64,000 bases of DNA from NCBI RefSeq assembly GCF_036365825.1, contig NZ_CP142675.1:2426501-2490500 (forward strand). Direction: 5' to 3'. Below the pieces are notes generated by a model. The model searched no databases. It was not told where the DNA came from and was given only the letters and a program-made list of their open reading frames with translations. Position 1 is the stretch's first letter. Each line of letters opens with the position of its first letter. The DNA is from Qipengyuania sp. HL-TH1 (lineage in GTDB: Bacteria > Pseudomonadota > Alphaproteobacteria > Sphingomonadales > Sphingomonadaceae). Of the stretch, positions 16,245 through 25,312 are shown piece by piece. The translations under genes and the position numbers were made by a program.

Positions 16245-17465
16245 CTACAATCTTGCCGATTTGCTGATCTGCATGATTTCCGCGCCATCGCGCAGCATGT
16301 CGAGATGATCGCTCCACCATTGATGCATGGTCACGCGCTCCTCCCAGTAGCGCCCCCGGTTGTAGACTGCCCTAACGCTGTTGGCGTCGGCATGAGCGAG
16401 CGACCGTTCGATGGCGTCCGGCGACCACTTGCCGCTTTCGTTGAGGAAGGTCGACGCGGTGGTTCGCAACCCATGCGCCGTCACTTCACCAGTCGCATAG
16501 CCCATGCGGCGAAAGGCCTGATTGACGGTGTTCTCGCTCATTGGACGTCGCCAAGTATGGAAGGCCGGAAAGACAAACCCGTCGGGCCCCGTGAGAGCGA
16601 AGAGCTCTTCAAGATAGGTGAGCACCTGGCGTGACAACGGAACTTCATGCGCGCGGCGCATCTTCATGCGCTCGGCGGGAATTTTCCAGACCGCATTGTC
16701 GAAGTCGATCTCAGACCACTTTGCCATGCGGATCTCACCCGGTCGCGCCATGACGTGCGCCGACATCTGCATAGCAAGTCGCGTGACTGCATTGCCCGCA
16801 TATGCGTCCATTGCGCGCAGCAACTCACCCATTTGCTTGGGATCAAGAATTGCCGCGTGATGCGTGACCTTTGGCACGACCAGCGCGCCGCGCAGAATTG
16901 AACTGGGATCCGTCTCGCCGCGTCCGGTAGCGACGGCATAGCGGAAGACACGGCCCGCAAAGGATCGGCAACGCCGCGCGGTTTCATACTTCCCCCGCGC
17001 CTCAATCCGCTTGAGCGCAGCCAGCAAGTCCACAGGCTTGATGTCCGCGACTGGGAAGGTCCAGATCGGCTTGAGCTGCTCGAGGAGCCAGTTGGCTTTC
17101 TGCGTGGTCGCCTCCGACTGTCCTTCAGCGACCCGCTTGTCGATATACTCCCTGGCGATCTCAACAAAAGTATTTGCCGCGTTGAACGCCGCGACAAGCT
17201 TTTCACGCTTGCGCTCAGCCAGTGGGTCCTTGCCCGCATCCAGCTTGGACCGCGCATCGTCCCGCCTCTTGCGAGCTTCGGCGAGACCGACGTCCGGATA
17301 GCGACCAAGCGCAAGCCGCTTCTGCTTCCCCATATAACGGTATTTGTACCGCCATAGCTTCGATCCGCTGACTTGGACCTCCAGGTAAAGGCCGCGCTCA
17401 TCCGTATGCTGGGATATCTTCCCAGTCGGACGGATGTTCCGAATTTGCATGTCTGTGAGCGCCAC
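16245..17465 (-). CDS. int: P4-type tyrosine recombinase/integrase of the island
   Basis: 406 residues. The N-terminal ~90 residues are the DUF4102 arm-binding domain typical of P4/CP4-like integrases (GLYLEVQVSGSKLWRYKY in part; LGRYPDVGLAEAR). Residues ~100-190 are the SAM-like core-binding domain. The catalytic domain shows R241 (ARPGE), H331-x-x-R334 (HGLR), H358 and the nucleophile Y368 (VYNRG). It inserts and excises the element at the tRNA-Leu gene whose 3' end lies 219 bases from its start. All catalytic residues are intact, so the element may still be mobile. Confidence 0.95.
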   Translation of the reverse strand: MALTDMQIRNIRPTGKISQHTDERGLYLEVQVSGSKLWRYKYRYMGKQKRLALGRYPDVGLAEARKRRDDARSKLDAGKDPLAERKREKLVAAFNAANTFVEIAREYIDKRVAEGQSEATTQKANWLLEQLKPIWTFPVADIKPVDLLAALKRIEARGKYETARRCRSFAGRVFRYAVATGRGETDPSSILRGALVVPKVTHHAAILDPKQMGELLRAMDAYAGNAVTRLAMQMSAHVMARPGEIRMAKWSEIDFDNAVWKIPAERMKMRRAHEVPLSRQVLTYLEELFALTGPDGFVFPAFHTWRRPMSENTVNQAFRRMGYATGEVTAHGLRTTASTFLNESGKWSPDAIERSLAHADANSVRAVYNRGRYWEERVTMHQWWSDHLDMLRDGAEIMQISKSARL

Positions 17466-17683
17466 GATCGAATCTCCTCAACGTTTCCGGAGAAGGTCGA
17501 CGAGGGTGCAATAGGGTCATGGGGCCATGAGAGCTTCGAGCGGGGCCATATCGCCCTTTTTCTGGCACGCCATGGCCCCGGATTGCCTGAAATCGCCTGA
17601 CACATTCCGGGATAGGTGAGGCTCGAAAATGGCAGAATTCTGCCGTTTTGTCGACCCTTTTGGGATGGTTTGGAATGAGTTGA
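17466..17683. other. attachment-site region between integrase and tRNA-Leu
   Basis: This gap should hold the element's arm-type integrase sites and the int promoter. The 8-mer GGGGCCAT occurs twice in direct orientation (17521-17528, 17542-17549) and once inverted (17572-17579), within 60 bases; a near match GGGTCATG begins at 17514. Repeats of this kind are what DUF4102 integrases bind. The crossover site itself is probably the 3' end of the tRNA gene from 17684 on. I found no second copy of the tRNA end elsewhere in the window, so the other att site lies to the left of base 1. Confidence 0.5.
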
Positions 17684-17770
17684 TGGTGCCCAGAAGAGGA
17701 CTCGAACCTCCACACCCTTGCGGATACATGCACCTGAAGCATGCGCGTCTACCAATTCCGCCATCTGGGC
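17684..17770 (-). tRNA. tRNA-Leu (anticodon CAG)
   Basis: 87 bases including an encoded CCA. The acceptor arms GCCCAGA and TCTGGGC pair fully; the D-arm (GGCGGAATTGGTAGACGC), the anticodon loop CTTCAGG with CAG, a long variable arm (TATCCGCAAGGGTG) and GGTTCGAGTCC of the T-arm are all present. The long variable arm is typical of class II tRNA-Leu. The 3' end faces the integrase, so this gene is the insertion site and was kept intact by the element. Confidence 0.95.
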
Positions 17771-17942
17771 ACACTGTCGCTGGCCGGTCGTCGTAGCACG
17801 GCTGCGGGTAGGCGCGGGCCACTAGCGAAGCAGTGGCTTACCTGTCAACGCCTTTCACACCCGCCGGAACGCTTGCGGCGCAGCGGGGGTTGAGGCTAGG
17901 GGCGTGGCGACACTTCTCCCTTCGAGGAAACAGGCGAATACC

Positions 17943-18893
17943 ATGGCGAAAAGCGGCGCGTTGAACGGCAGACTGGTAGTGCTGATGGGCGGCAGCGGCT
18001 TTATCGGCAATTACGTGGCGCAGGCGCTGCTCGAGCGCGGTGCGCGGGTGCGGATCGCCAGCCGCAATCCCGAAAAGGCGTTCAAGCTCAAGCCGCTCGC
18101 CAACCTCGGCCAGATGCAGTTCGCGCGCTGCGATGCGAACGATCGCCAGTCGGTCGAGCGCTGCCTCGTCGGAGCGGATGCGGTGATCAACCTCGTCGGC
18201 GCATTTGGTGGCAATCTGCGCCGGCTGATGGGCGAAGCACCGGGCTGGATGGCCGAGGCCGCCGCGAAGGAAGGCGCAAGCGCGTTCGTCCATGTCAGCG
18301 CGATCGCGGCAGAGCTCGAGGAGGGCACCGAGATCGAATATGCCGCGGCCAAGAAGCTGGGCGAGGAGCGCGTGCTTGCCGCCTTTCCCAAGGCGACCAT
18401 CCTGCGGCCGAGCATATTGTTCGGCAAGGACGACAATTTCATCAACATGTTCGCCGGGCTGATTTCGGCGCTGCCCGTGTTGCCGGTCTTCGCGCCCGAG
18501 GCGAAGCTGCAGCCGGTCTATGTCGACGATGTCGCCGAAGCGGCGGTGCGCGCGCTCGAGGACCCGGGCACGTTCGGCGGCAAGATCTACGAGCTTGGCG
18601 GGCCCGAGCAGATGTCGATGATGCAGATCAACGAGGCGATCGCCGCCGCGCAGCAGCGCAAGCGCACTTTCCTGGCGATGCCCGATGCGCTTTCGGCGAC
18701 CTTTGCCGCGCTGCCGGGCACGCCGATGGGTAGCGACCAGTGGAAGCTGCTCAAGCAGGGCAATGTCGTCTCGGGCGAGTTTCCGGGGTTCGCGAAGCTG
18801 GGCATCGACCCCAAGCCGCTGGGCCTGTTCCTCGACAAATGGATGGTGCGCTACCGCAAGCACGGCCGCTTCACCGAAGCGCTGAACGGCTGA
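17943..18893 (+). CDS. NAD(P)-binding SDR protein, complex I NDUFA9-like
   Basis: 316 residues from this ATG (a GTG at 17904 is possible but adds 13 unconserved residues). The start carries the dinucleotide-binding motif GGSGFIGNYVA, followed by RIASR, DANDR and AVINLVGAF, as in atypical short-chain dehydrogenases related to the NDUFA9/39-kDa complex I subunit and sphingomonad homologues. The Tyr-Lys pair appears as EYAAAKKLGE. Its substrate is unknown; a link to quinone or respiratory chain biology is only by family. First chromosomal gene after the island. Confidence 0.85.
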   Translation: MAKSGALNGRLVVLMGGSGFIGNYVAQALLERGARVRIASRNPEKAFKLKPLANLGQMQFARCDANDRQSVERCLVGADAVINLVGAFGGNLRRLMGEAPGWMAEAAAKEGASAFVHVSAIAAELEEGTEIEYAAAKKLGEERVLAAFPKATILRPSILFGKDDNFINMFAGLISALPVLPVFAPEAKLQPVYVDDVAEAAVRALEDPGTFGGKIYELGGPEQMSMMQINEAIAAAQQRKRTFLAMPDALSATFAALPGTPMGSDQWKLLKQGNVVSGEFPGFAKLGIDPKPLGLFLDKWMVRYRKHGRFTEALNG

Positions 18894-18894
18894 G

Positions 18895-19368
18895 CTAGGC
18901 CTCGCCCCCGGGCGGGCTATCGTCCTCGAGCAGCGCGACCGGCTCGACCAGCAGTTCGGCGCCATTGCTGCCGATGATGCGCACGCGCGCACCCGCCGCC
19001 GTATCCGCTCCGCGCGCGATCCATTCGCTATCACCCACCTTCACCCGGCCCGAGCCGCTTTCGATCGCCTGCGTCACCAGTGCGGTTTCGCCGTGGAGCC
19101 GGCCGACGCGGTTGTTGAGCAACGGGTCGGAGGAGCTGACCGGGCGGTCGCGCAGCCAGCGCTTTGCCGAAAAGGCGAGGATCAGCGAGAGCGACAGCCA
19201 GGCGATGATCTGCAGCGCCAGCGGGGGCGCCGAGACGAAGGCCAGCACCGCGATGCCCAGCGCCGCCATCGCCAGCCAGATCAGATAGACCCCGGGCACG
19301 ACCATCTCGAGCGTGGCCAGGGCGAGGCCGAGGATCAGCCAGATCCAGTAGGATTCGATGCCATCCAT
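18895..19368 (-). CDS. NfeD-family membrane protein
   Basis: 157 residues: three to four hydrophobic segments between ~5 and ~70 (WIWLILGLALATLEMVVPGV, IIAWLSLSLILAF), then a soluble OB-fold domain (~85-150; VGRLHGETALV, GSGRVKVGDSEWIARG). This is the short NfeD type that pairs with stomatin-like proteins. It lies 11 bases after the SPFH gene on the same strand, so the two form the usual SPFH-NfeD operon, thought to organise membrane microdomains. Confidence 0.9.
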   Translation of the reverse strand: MDGIESYWIWLILGLALATLEMVVPGVYLIWLAMAALGIAVLAFVSAPPLALQIIAWLSLSLILAFSAKRWLRDRPVSSSDPLLNNRVGRLHGETALVTQAIESGSGRVKVGDSEWIARGADTAAGARVRIIGSNGAELLVEPVALLEDDSPPGGEA

Positions 19369-19379
19369 CGCGGCTGTGC

Positions 19380-20390
19380 TCACTCGCCGCGCGAACGCGG
19401 GACGCTGGTGCGGCGCGGGGGCGTGGTATCGCGGCCGGCGGGGATCGGCATACCGCTGTCCACCGTACCCTCGACACCGTCGAACGTGCCCTTGATCAGT
19501 TCGCCGATACCGCCGAGCGAGCCGATCAGCTGGGTTGCTTCGACCGGGAACAGGATGGTCTTGGTGTTCGGGCTGTCGGCGAACTTGCCCACCGCCTTGG
19601 TGTATTCCTGCGCGATGAAGTAATTGATCGCCTGGTTGCCCGAGGAAGCGATGGCGTTGGAAACCATCTCGGTCGCCTTGGCTTCGGCCTGCGCCGCGCG
19701 CTCGCGCGCTTCGGCATCGCGGAACTGCGCTTCGCGTTTGCCCTCGGCTTCGAGGATGGCGGATTGCTTGCGGCCCTCGGCGCGCAGGATCGAGCTGGTC
19801 TTGTCGCCTTCGGCCTCGAGGATTTCGGCACGCTTGAGGCGTTCGGCCTTCATCTGCCGTGCCATGGCTTCGGAGATATCGACCGGCGGGCGGATGTCCT
19901 TGATTTCCACCCGGGTGATCTTGATCCCCCACGGCGAAGTGGCGTGATCGACCACGCTGAGCAGCCGGGCGTTGATCTCGTCCCGCTTCGACAGCGTCTC
20001 GTCGAGGTCCATCGAACCCATCACCGTGCGCAGATTGGTCGTCGTCAGCGCAAGGATCGCATTGTGGAGGCCCGACACCTCGTAAGCCGCCTTGCCCGCA
20101 TCGAGCACCTGGAAGAACACCACCGCATCCACGCCGACCATGGCGTTGTCCTTGGTGATGATTTCCTGTCCCGGAATATCAAGCACCTGCTCCATCATGT
20201 TGATCTTGTGACCGACGCGATCGATGAAGGGGTAGATGATGTGCAGGCCGGGATCGGCGGCGAGGTGATATTTCCCGAGCCGTTCGATGGTGTAGACGAA
20301 GCCCTGTTTCACGATGCGCACGCCCATCACCAGGAACATGACAACGACCAGGACCAGCAGCATCAGGACAAGCGTACCACCAAGCATCAC
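19380..20390 (-). CDS. SPFH/band 7 stomatin-like membrane protein
   Basis: 336 residues. One N-terminal membrane segment (~5-25), then the SPFH domain (~25-185; [48 protein letters not shown]) and a long Ala/Glu-rich coiled coil (~185-255) with AEGRKQ/AEGKRE repeats, typical of the QmcA/paraslipin type. Such proteins oligomerise in membrane microdomains. The gene heads an operon with NfeD. Confidence 0.93.
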   Translation of the reverse strand: MMLGGTLVLMLLVLVVVMFLVMGVRIVKQGFVYTIERLGKYHLAADPGLHIIYPFIDRVGHKINMMEQVLDIPGQEIITKDNAMVGVDAVVFFQVLDAGKAAYEVSGLHNAILALTTTNLRTVMGSMDLDETLSKRDEINARLLSVVDHATSPWGIKITRVEIKDIRPPVDISEAMARQMKAERLKRAEILEAEGDKTSSILRAEGRKQSAILEAEGKREAQFRDAEARERAAQAEAKATEMVSNAIASSGNQAINYFIAQEYTKAVGKFADSPNTKTILFPVEATQLIGSLGGIGELIKGTFDGVEGTVDSGMPIPAGRDTTPPRRTSVPRSRGE

Positions 20391-20449
20391 GACCCTCCTC
20401 TATTCGCCCGCATCGTAGCGCGCGTGGGGCTGGCGGCAAGCGAAAGCGG

Positions 20450-21319
20450 TCAGAGCGCCGCGGCGTAGGTTGCCAGCAAGCGCGCCCAGGCCCGCTCGGC
20501 CTCGGCTTCGTCGTAGGAGGGCGAATCGGGCACGCACCAGCCGTGGTCGGCGGGATAGACCTCGACCTCCGCAGCCGCGCCCACCGCATCGGCGGCCGCG
20601 CGGAATTCGGTCTTGGCCTCGGGCTCCTTGGCATCGTCGTTCTGCGCGATCGCGATCAGATAATGGGCGTCCTCGCGCAGCATGCGGTGCGGGCTGTCCG
20701 CGCCCTCGCGCACCAGGCCGCCGCCATGGAAACTGCCCGCCGCTTTCATTCGCGAAACCGCCGCCGTGCTCCACACGGTGAACGGACCGCCCATGCAATA
20801 GCCCTGCGTGCCGATACCACGCGCGGTATCGACGGCTTGCTGCGTATCGAGCCATGCGGTGGCGGCGCGCGCATCGGCCTGGATCGCGTCCGCATCGAGC
20901 TTTGCGCGCCACTGGCGCGCCTTGTCCCAGCCGCCATTGCCCGCGAAATCGGCGAAGTCGGCGAACTGCTCGCCTGCCACATCGCGGTAATAGGGATTGG
21001 CGACGAACACGGCATAGCCCGCGCCCGCCAGCCGCCGCGCCATCTGCCGCTTCGCCTCGCGCAGCCCGGCAATATCGGGCCAGAACAGCACGAGCGGGCT
21101 CGCCCTGTCTGCGGGATGGACGAAGAACCCGTCCATCGTCCCGCCGGGTGCGGCAAAGCTGACCATGCGCTCGGTCAGCCTGCCTGCCTCCGCCGGACGA
21201 TCGACGCTGGCATCGACCGGCGCGCAAGCCGCCACGCCCGCCGCCAGCGCGCCGCCGCCGAAGGCCCGGCGCGATACTGTACCGCGCGCCCAGCGCGCCA
21301 GATCCTGTTCATCGCACAT
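20450..21319 (-). CDS. dienelactone hydrolase family protein, exported
   Basis: 289 residues from this ATG; the frame is open further upstream but the extension is unlike protein. The N-terminus has SRRAFGGGALAAGVAAC, which looks like a Tat signal with a lipobox-like Cys. The alpha/beta hydrolase core has the nucleophile elbow GYCMGG (Cys as in dienelactone hydrolase) and a catalytic-His region ADHGWCVPD. Such enzymes cleave lactones or esters; the substrate is unknown. It is divergent from the PQQ dehydrogenase, with 122 bases between them. Confidence 0.85.
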   Translation of the reverse strand: MCDEQDLARWARGTVSRRAFGGGALAAGVAACAPVDASVDRPAEAGRLTERMVSFAAPGGTMDGFFVHPADRASPLVLFWPDIAGLREAKRQMARRLAGAGYAVFVANPYYRDVAGEQFADFADFAGNGGWDKARQWRAKLDADAIQADARAATAWLDTQQAVDTARGIGTQGYCMGGPFTVWSTAAVSRMKAAGSFHGGGLVREGADSPHRMLREDAHYLIAIAQNDDAKEPEAKTEFRAAADAVGAAAEVEVYPADHGWCVPDSPSYDEAEAERAWARLLATYAAAL

Positions 21320-21441
21320 CGCTCGTCTCTCCTCGCAGTCCCGTTCGCGCCGATCCTCGCAGGGTGCAGCCTTATGGACAAGCCCGCGCATCGTCGGCAG
21401 GATAGGTTTCATAGAGCGACGCAAATGTCGCCGGGGAGAGG

Positions 21442-23616
21442 ATGATGCGAGGGATCGGTTGGGCGGCAGTGGCCGCGCTGGGGTTTTGCGGGACGCTGGC
21501 TGGCTGCAAGATGGGTGCCGCGGACGCGCCCGAAGGCGGGATCGACACCGTCCGGCTGGTCAATGCAGGCAAGGACCCGGCCAACTGGATCACGCATGGT
21601 GGCAGCTATGCCGAACAGCGCTTCTCGCCGTTGGCCCAGATCGACCGCAACAGCGTGGGCGACCTCGGGCTCGCCTGGTTCTCCGACATGGACACCGCGC
21701 GCGGGCAGGAAGCCACCCCGCTGGTGATGGACGGCAAGCTCTATGTCACCACCGCGTGGAGCAAGGTCTTCGCCTATGACGCCGCGACCGGCGAACCGCT
21801 GTGGAGCTACGATCCGCAAGTGCCCGGCGAAACCGGGGTCAAAGCGTGCTGCGACGTGGTCAATCGCGGGCTGGCGGCTTGGGGAGACAAGCTCTTCTTC
21901 GGCACGCTCGACGGGCGGCTGGTCGCGCTCGACCGCGACACCGGCGCGGTGGCGTGGGAGAAGGTCACGGTCGACCAGGACAAGAGCTACACCATCACCG
22001 GCGCGCCGCGCGTGGTCGATGGCAAGGTGCTGATCGGAAATGGCGGCGCCGAGTTCGGCGTGCGCGGCTATATCGCGGCCTATGACGCGGCCGACGGGGA
22101 GGAGCTGTGGCGCTTCTACACCGTGCCCGGCGACGAGGCCGAGGACGCGCCCGACTATCTCAAGACCGCGGCCGAGACCTGGAGCGGCGATGCGCTGGCA
22201 GGCGAAAACGGCATCGGCGGCGGCGGCACGGTGTGGGATTCGATGGCCTACGATCCCGAGCTCGACCTGCTCTATTTCGGGGTCGGCAATGGCAGCCCGT
22301 GGAACCGCGCCTATCGCAGCCCCGGAGCAGACGGGCGCGGCGAAGGCGACAATCTCTACCTGTCGAGCATCGTCGCGATCCGGCCCGATACGGGCGAATA
22401 TGTCTGGCACTACCAGACCACGCCGGGCGAAACCTGGGACTACACCGCCACGCAGCACATCGTGCTGGCCGATATGGAAATCGACGGGCGCAGCCGGCAG
22501 GTGCTGATGCAGGCGCCCAAGAACGGCTATTTCTACGTGCTCGACCGCGCGACGGGTGAGTTCATTTCGGCGGAGCCCTATATTCCGCTCAATTGGTCGA
22601 CCGGGATGAGCGAGGATGGCCGGCCGCAGATGAACCCCGAAACGCGGATCGACATCACCGGCCAGCCCGCGCTGGTGATGCCCGGGCCGCTGGGCGGGCA
22701 CAACTGGCACCCGATGGCGTACCACCCGGGCGAGAACCTCGTCTATATCCCCGCCTTCGAAGCCGCGATGCTCTATGCCCCCGAAGCGAACTGGAAACCC
22801 GACCGCGCGCGCGGCTTCAACATCGGCTTCGACCTCGGCGCAGGCGATTTGCCGCCCGATCTGGGCATCCGCCGCGAGGTGCAGGGCACGATCAAGGGCA
22901 AGCTGGTGGCGTGGGACCCGGTGGCGCAGGAAGCGCGCTGGAGCGTCGAACACCCCGGCCCGTGGAACGGCGGGTTGCTGGCGACCGGCGGCGGGCTGGT
23001 CTTCCAGGGCAATTCGGGCAGCGAGTTTGCCGCCTACAACTCGGCCACTGGCGAGCGGCTGTGGAGCTTCGCCGCGCAGACCGGCGTGGTCGCTCCGCCG
23101 ATCACCTATACCGTCGATGGCGAGCAATATGTCGCGGTGCTGGCCGGATGGGGCGGCGCCTTCGCCCTGTCCGCCGACGGCGCGCTGATCGACAACCTGC
23201 ACCCGGTGCGCAACATCAGCCGGTTGCTGGTATTCAAGCTGGGCGGGACCGCTGCCCTGCCCGAAGAACCCGATTTCGCGCTCGCGCCGCTCGACCCGCC
23301 GCTTTCCAAGGCGAGCGCGGAGGTGATCGAACTGGGACGCACGAAATACGCGCGCTATTGCGCGGTGTGCCACGCCCCGGGTGCGGTCGGATCGACCGAA
23401 CTGCCCGACCTGCGCCGCTCGGGCGCGCTCGAAAACCGCACCGCATGGCTGCAGATCGTCCATGGCGGCGCACTGAGCGACAACGGCATGGCCAGCTTCG
23501 CCCCCTCGCTGAGCGAGGACGAGGTCGAGGCGGTGCGCCAATATGTCATCAAGCGCGCCAACGAGGACAAGGCGATGGAGGCGGAACGCGCCAAGACGCG
23601 CATCACGCGGCGCTGA
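21442..23616 (+). CDS. PQQ-dependent alcohol dehydrogenase with C-terminal cytochrome c (quinohemoprotein)
   Basis: 724 residues. The N-terminus is a lipoprotein signal (LGFCGTLAGC), so the enzyme is probably anchored to a membrane facing the periplasm. Residues ~45-610 form the eight-bladed PQQ propeller; it has the adjacent cysteines C136-C137 that make the unusual disulfide over PQQ, and WDYTATQH with the catalytic Asp. The C-terminal ~90 residues are a cytochrome c domain with CAVCH (640-644) and a likely heme ligand Met at ~683 (NGMASF). This is the type II/III quinohemoprotein ADH layout; electrons would pass to an external acceptor. PQQ biosynthesis genes are not in the window. A phosphatase gene follows 2 bases after the stop. 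Confidence 0.93.
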   Translation: MMRGIGWAAVAALGFCGTLAGCKMGAADAPEGGIDTVRLVNAGKDPANWITHGGSYAEQRFSPLAQIDRNSVGDLGLAWFSDMDTARGQEATPLVMDGKLYVTTAWSKVFAYDAATGEPLWSYDPQVPGETGVKACCDVVNRGLAAWGDKLFFGTLDGRLVALDRDTGAVAWEKVTVDQDKSYTITGAPRVVDGKVLIGNGGAEFGVRGYIAAYDAADGEELWRFYTVPGDEAEDAPDYLKTAAETWSGDALAGENGIGGGGTVWDSMAYDPELDLLYFGVGNGSPWNRAYRSPGADGRGEGDNLYLSSIVAIRPDTGEYVWHYQTTPGETWDYTATQHIVLADMEIDGRSRQVLMQAPKNGYFYVLDRATGEFISAEPYIPLNWSTGMSEDGRPQMNPETRIDITGQPALVMPGPLGGHNWHPMAYHPGENLVYIPAFEAAMLYAPEANWKPDRARGFNIGFDLGAGDLPPDLGIRREVQGTIKGKLVAWDPVAQEARWSVEHPGPWNGGLLATGGGLVFQGNSGSEFAAYNSATGERLWSFAAQTGVVAPPITYTVDGEQYVAVLAGWGGAFALSADGALIDNLHPVRNISRLLVFKLGGTAALPEEPDFALAPLDPPLSKASAEVIELGRTKYARYCAVCHAPGAVGSTELPDLRRSGALENRTAWLQIVHGGALSDNGMASFAPSLSEDEVEAVRQYVIKRANEDKAMEAERAKTRITRR

Positions 23617-23618
23617 GC

Positions 23619-24068
23619 GTGGCCGACCCGGCCGACATCCGGAACTGGCGCAGGCGACCAGACGGGATCACCACGTCGGGCAAGCTCGAGCCGGGCGATC
23701 CCGCGAGGCTGGCGGCCATCGGCGTGCGCCATGTCATCAATCTGGCGCTGGACGACCATCCCGAAGCGCTGGCGGATGAAGCGGCCGCGCTGGCGGCGGA
23801 GGGGATAGGCTACACGCATATCCCCGTGCCCTTCGACGCCCCTACCCGCGACCATGTCGCCCGGCTGGACCGCGCGCTGGCCGAGGCCGAGGGTCCGGTC
23901 CACGTCCATTGCATTATGAACTGGCGCGTGAGCGCCTTCTTCTACCTGCTCGATATCGCCGCCGGCATGGCCGAGCCCGAAGCCCGCGCGCGGATGGCTG
24001 CGATCTGGGATCCGCTTACCAGCGATGATCCGCGAGCAGCACCGTGGAAGGCGCTGCTCAGCCCCTGA
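23619..24068 (+). CDS. protein tyrosine phosphatase-like protein (DSP/PF04273 type)
   Basis: 149 residues with a GTG start just after the upstream stop (TGAGCGTG). The sequence [29 protein letters not shown] and [17 protein letters not shown] follows the small dual-specificity-like phosphatases; the P-loop is HC-x4-R (Cys nucleophile followed by Arg), as in the sulfur-transferase-like phosphatase group. It is almost certainly co-transcribed with the PQQ dehydrogenase. Its last 11 bases overlap the end of purU on the other strand. Confidence 0.82.
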   Translation: MADPADIRNWRRRPDGITTSGKLEPGDPARLAAIGVRHVINLALDDHPEALADEAAALAAEGIGYTHIPVPFDAPTRDHVARLDRALAEAEGPVHVHCIMNWRVSAFFYLLDIAAGMAEPEARARMAAIWDPLTSDDPRAAPWKALLSP

Positions 24069-24912
24069 ACACCACGGTTCGCTGGCCGTTGAGCAGGACG
24101 CGCTCTTCCAGGTGGAGACGCACCGCTTCGGCGAGCACCCGGCTTTCGATGTCGCGGCCCTTGCGCACCAGCGCATCGGGGGTGTCGGCATGGCCGATGC
24201 TTTCGGCGTCCTGGTGGATGATCGGGCCTTCATCGAGATCGCCGGTGACGTAATGCGCGCTGGCGCCGATCATCTTGACCCCGCGCTCATAGGCCTGGTG
24301 ATAGGGCTTGGCACCCTTGAAGCCGGGCAGGAAGCTGTGGTGGATATTGATGCAGCGCCCGGCGAAATGCGCCGCCTGTTCGTCCGACAGGATCTGCATA
24401 TAGCGCGCCAGCACGATGAGTTCGGCCCCGCTCTGCTCGGCAATCGCGCGCACCTGCGCTTCCTGTGCTGGCTTGGTGTCGCGGGTGATCGGCAGATGGT
24501 GGAACGGGAGGTCGCCCAGATCGGTATGCTCGATCGCCTCGCGCGGATGGTTCGATACGATCGCCACCGGCTTCATCGGCAATTCGCCGATCCGCCAGCG
24601 ATAGAGCAGGTCGGCCAGGCAATGGTCGAACTTGCTGACCATGATCAGCACGCGCCGCGGGCGGTCGCGCAGCGACAGCTTCCACTCCATTGCCAACTCG
24701 CTCGCCAGAGGGGCGAACTCGGCGCGGAAGGCATCGCGCGAGATCGCGCCCGGATCGAATTCGACGCGCATGAAGAAGGCGTCGCTCATCCGGTCGTTGA
24801 ACTGCTGCGCTTCGAGGATATTGCCGCCGCGCTCGAACAGGAAGGAGGTGACGCGCGCGGTGATCCCGGGACGATCGGCGCAGGACAGGGTCAGGACGAA
24901 TGGGTCGGGCAT
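24058..24912 (-). CDS. purU: formyltetrahydrofolate deformylase
   Basis: 284 residues. An ACT domain (~5-80; [18 protein letters not shown]) is followed by a formyltransferase fold with the catalytic set N189-x-H191 ([17 protein letters not shown] region) and D227 (GDLDEGP). The enzyme hydrolyses 10-formyl-THF to THF and formate, balancing the one-carbon pool. The formate can feed PurT, which is encoded 3 kb away. Tail-to-tail overlap with the phosphatase gene. Confidence 0.96.
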   Translation of the reverse strand: MPDPFVLTLSCADRPGITARVTSFLFERGGNILEAQQFNDRMSDAFFMRVEFDPGAISRDAFRAEFAPLASELAMEWKLSLRDRPRRVLIMVSKFDHCLADLLYRWRIGELPMKPVAIVSNHPREAIEHTDLGDLPFHHLPITRDTKPAQEAQVRAIAEQSGAELIVLARYMQILSDEQAAHFAGRCINIHHSFLPGFKGAKPYHQAYERGVKMIGASAHYVTGDLDEGPIIHQDAESIGHADTPDALVRKGRDIESRVLAEAVRLHLEERVLLNGQRTVVFRG

Positions 24913-24984
24913 GCGCCCTCATGTGCGCCCCGCGCCCAACCGTGCAAGCGCAAACAGGCTTGGGCTTGCGCAATACAGGCTTGG

Positions 24985-25311
24985 TCAGTCGATCTCGAAG
25001 ACCACCGTCTTCATGCCCGACTGGTGCAAGGCGCTTTCCACGATGTAACGTTCGGATTCGTCGAGCGCGGTCTCGCAGCCGACCACATGTGCGATCGGAT
25101 CGCACAGCATGAAGGCCCTGTCCTCATGCGCGAGCTGGCGGATCGCGCGGACGATCGTGTCTTCCAGATAACGCGGCTCGGCGACTACCGAGGCCGCGTT
25201 CGAAAATTCGTGATTGGCGCGCTGGTCGGCAAAGGTTGCGGTGGCGCGATTGGTGACCTGCACGCGATCGCGATAGATGGCGACATCGAGGTCGAGCGGG
25301 CGAGGGGGCAT
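24985..25311 (-). CDS. conserved hypothetical protein
   Basis: 108 residues, starting MPPRPLDLDVAIYRDRVQV. No signal peptide or membrane segment. The sequence has a beta-rich start and a C-terminal half with Cys93-free helix EDRAFMLCDPIAHVVGC; not recognised. It begins one base after the end of the flavin oxidoreductase gene on the same strand, so they are probably one transcript. A 72-base gap separates it from purU. Confidence 0.7.
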   Translation of the reverse strand: MPPRPLDLDVAIYRDRVQVTNRATATFADQRANHEFSNAASVVAEPRYLEDTIVRAIRQLAHEDRAFMLCDPIAHVVGCETALDESERYIVESALHQSGMKTVVFEID

Positions 25312-25312
25312 A

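Noticed and set aside
1..17683. Insertion sequences, CRISPR arrays or a second tRNA-Leu end within the island
   Set aside because: I found no transposase gene, no regularly spaced repeats and no duplicate of the tRNA 3' end.
21409..23541. A 710-residue frame opposite the PQQ dehydrogenase
   Set aside because: Antisense artefact of GC-rich codons; the plus-strand gene has full motifs and a signal peptide.
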